From Acestrorhynchus altus (lineage: Eukaryota; Chordata; Actinopteri; Characiformes; Acestrorhynchidae), in NCBI GenBank assembly GCA_034509495.1, contig CM067503.1:17554779-17618778 (forward strand): 64,000 nucleotides of DNA, written 5' to 3'. The translations under genes were made by a program, and so were the position numbers. This document shows, piece after piece, positions 63,078-64,000 of the stretch (positions within the stretch are counted from its first letter, which is position 1; each line of letters opens with the position of its first letter). The notes beneath the pieces are model-generated. The model worked only from the letters and a program-made list of their open reading frames with translations. It made no database searches and was not told the DNA's origin.

Positions 63078-64000
63078 GTAAAATAAACCATCTGTTAACT
63101 CTAGATGTAGTGGTTCCCTCTTTTTCTTCTCTCAGGTTATTGGGCCTTGGTTCAGTTTGGATCTGGTTTACCAGCTATAACATTAAAATCACTGACTGGT
63201 AAAGTGAATGCTATTTGATTATTTGGTTATAGTGGCACCTGTCAAGGTGGGGGTTTTACATTTAAGGCAAGTGAACAGTCAGTTCTTGATGTTGGTGTGT
63301 TGGAAGCACAAAAATGAGCAAACATAAGAATCTGAACCACTTTGTCAAAGACTAAATGACTGTGTCTGTGTCTCCAAAACCTCAGGTCTTTTTTTTTTTT
63401 TTTTTTTTTCCCCTGGTATGCAGTATTCTTTACCTAACAAAAGTGGTTGAACTGGTATCAGGGTCATGGGTGCCCAAGGCTTGTTGTTGTGGTACATGAA
63501 GGCCTCGTCTGACAACTTGCAGGACCTAAAGGATTTGCTGCTAACTTTTTTGTGCCAGATACCACAGGACATCCTTAGAGCTCTTGTGAAGTCCATGCTT
63601 CAACAGATTAGGGCTTTTTTGGTGCCACTAGGGGCCCTATAATAGATTAGGCAGGTGGATTTAATTATGGGTGATGTGTTTATATTTTAATTATTAAGTT
63701 TAATGAATTCTTTGCTTGTCAGTTCTGATAACCAACACTTTAGATTTGTAGAACTTGAACACACAGAAAATTCAAAAGGTACATTGCAATGTTGAGTTGA
63801 TTGTTTGGTTGGCATGATGCTACATTTAATTACCTGTGCAACATGATTCATGTATAACTGGATAAGGGTTTGGATGAGTGTGTGCACAGTTATAGTAATA
63901 CGATGTGTTACTACATCCTTAGTATAAATACATTTCTTTTATAGAATAGAATAGAACTTTATTGATCCCTTGGGAGGGTTCCTTCAGGGAAAGTAAGGTT
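63078..64000. other. l3mbtl intron at right edge, with minus-strand LINE tail
   Basis: No exon found. There is poly-T at 63388-63409. From about 63940, agaatagaatagaactttat followed by tgatcccttgggagggttcc is the same LINE tail as at 58158, in the opposite orientation, cut by the window end. Confidence 0.6.

Overview
The window is AT-rich vertebrate nuclear DNA, almost certainly from a teleost fish. Small phase-consistent exons sit in large introns. CpG islands mark promoters, there are many long (CA)n/(TG)n tracts, and the DNA is full of Tc1/mariner-type, hAT-type, SINE and LINE-tail repeats of the kind common in ostariophysan fishes (catfishes, characins). The species cannot be fixed from sequence alone.

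Three genes can be read exon by exon. (1) On the minus strand, 1 to about 29.5 kb: the 5' part of a PTPN3/PTPN4-type protein tyrosine phosphatase. A noncoding first exon probably lies in the CpG island near 29.4-29.75 kb. Seventeen coding exons (17212 down to 1) give the FERM domain, linker and the start of the PDZ domain; the catalytic PTP domain lies beyond position 1. (2) On the plus strand, 38205-44056: a complete 12-exon, 406-residue serum/glucocorticoid-regulated kinase (SGK family, SGK2-like kinase core). (3) On the plus strand, from about 50.95 kb past the right edge: an L3MBTL-family chromatin reader with FCS zinc finger, three MBT repeats, C2HC finger and the start of a SAM domain (19 coding exons, 728 codons here). 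Frames were checked by cumulative exon length and all junction phases close.

Between genes: 29.8-37.9 kb and 44.5-50.9 kb hold only repeats and unclassified DNA. A 1 kb minisatellite of 12-bp units (about 27990-29055) abuts the phosphatase CpG island. A 62-65 bp nearly perfect inverted repeat and an X-box/CRE-like pair lie just upstream of the kinase. No tRNA, rRNA, CRISPR or bacterial feature is seen.

The genes do not form one pathway: a membrane-cytoskeleton phosphatase, an AGC kinase regulating transport and survival, and a methyl-lysine reader. Their interest is mainly syntenic: SGK2 and L3MBTL1 are also neighbours on human chromosome 20q, which suggests retention of an old linkage with altered order, and a PTPN3/4 gene is joined to it here.
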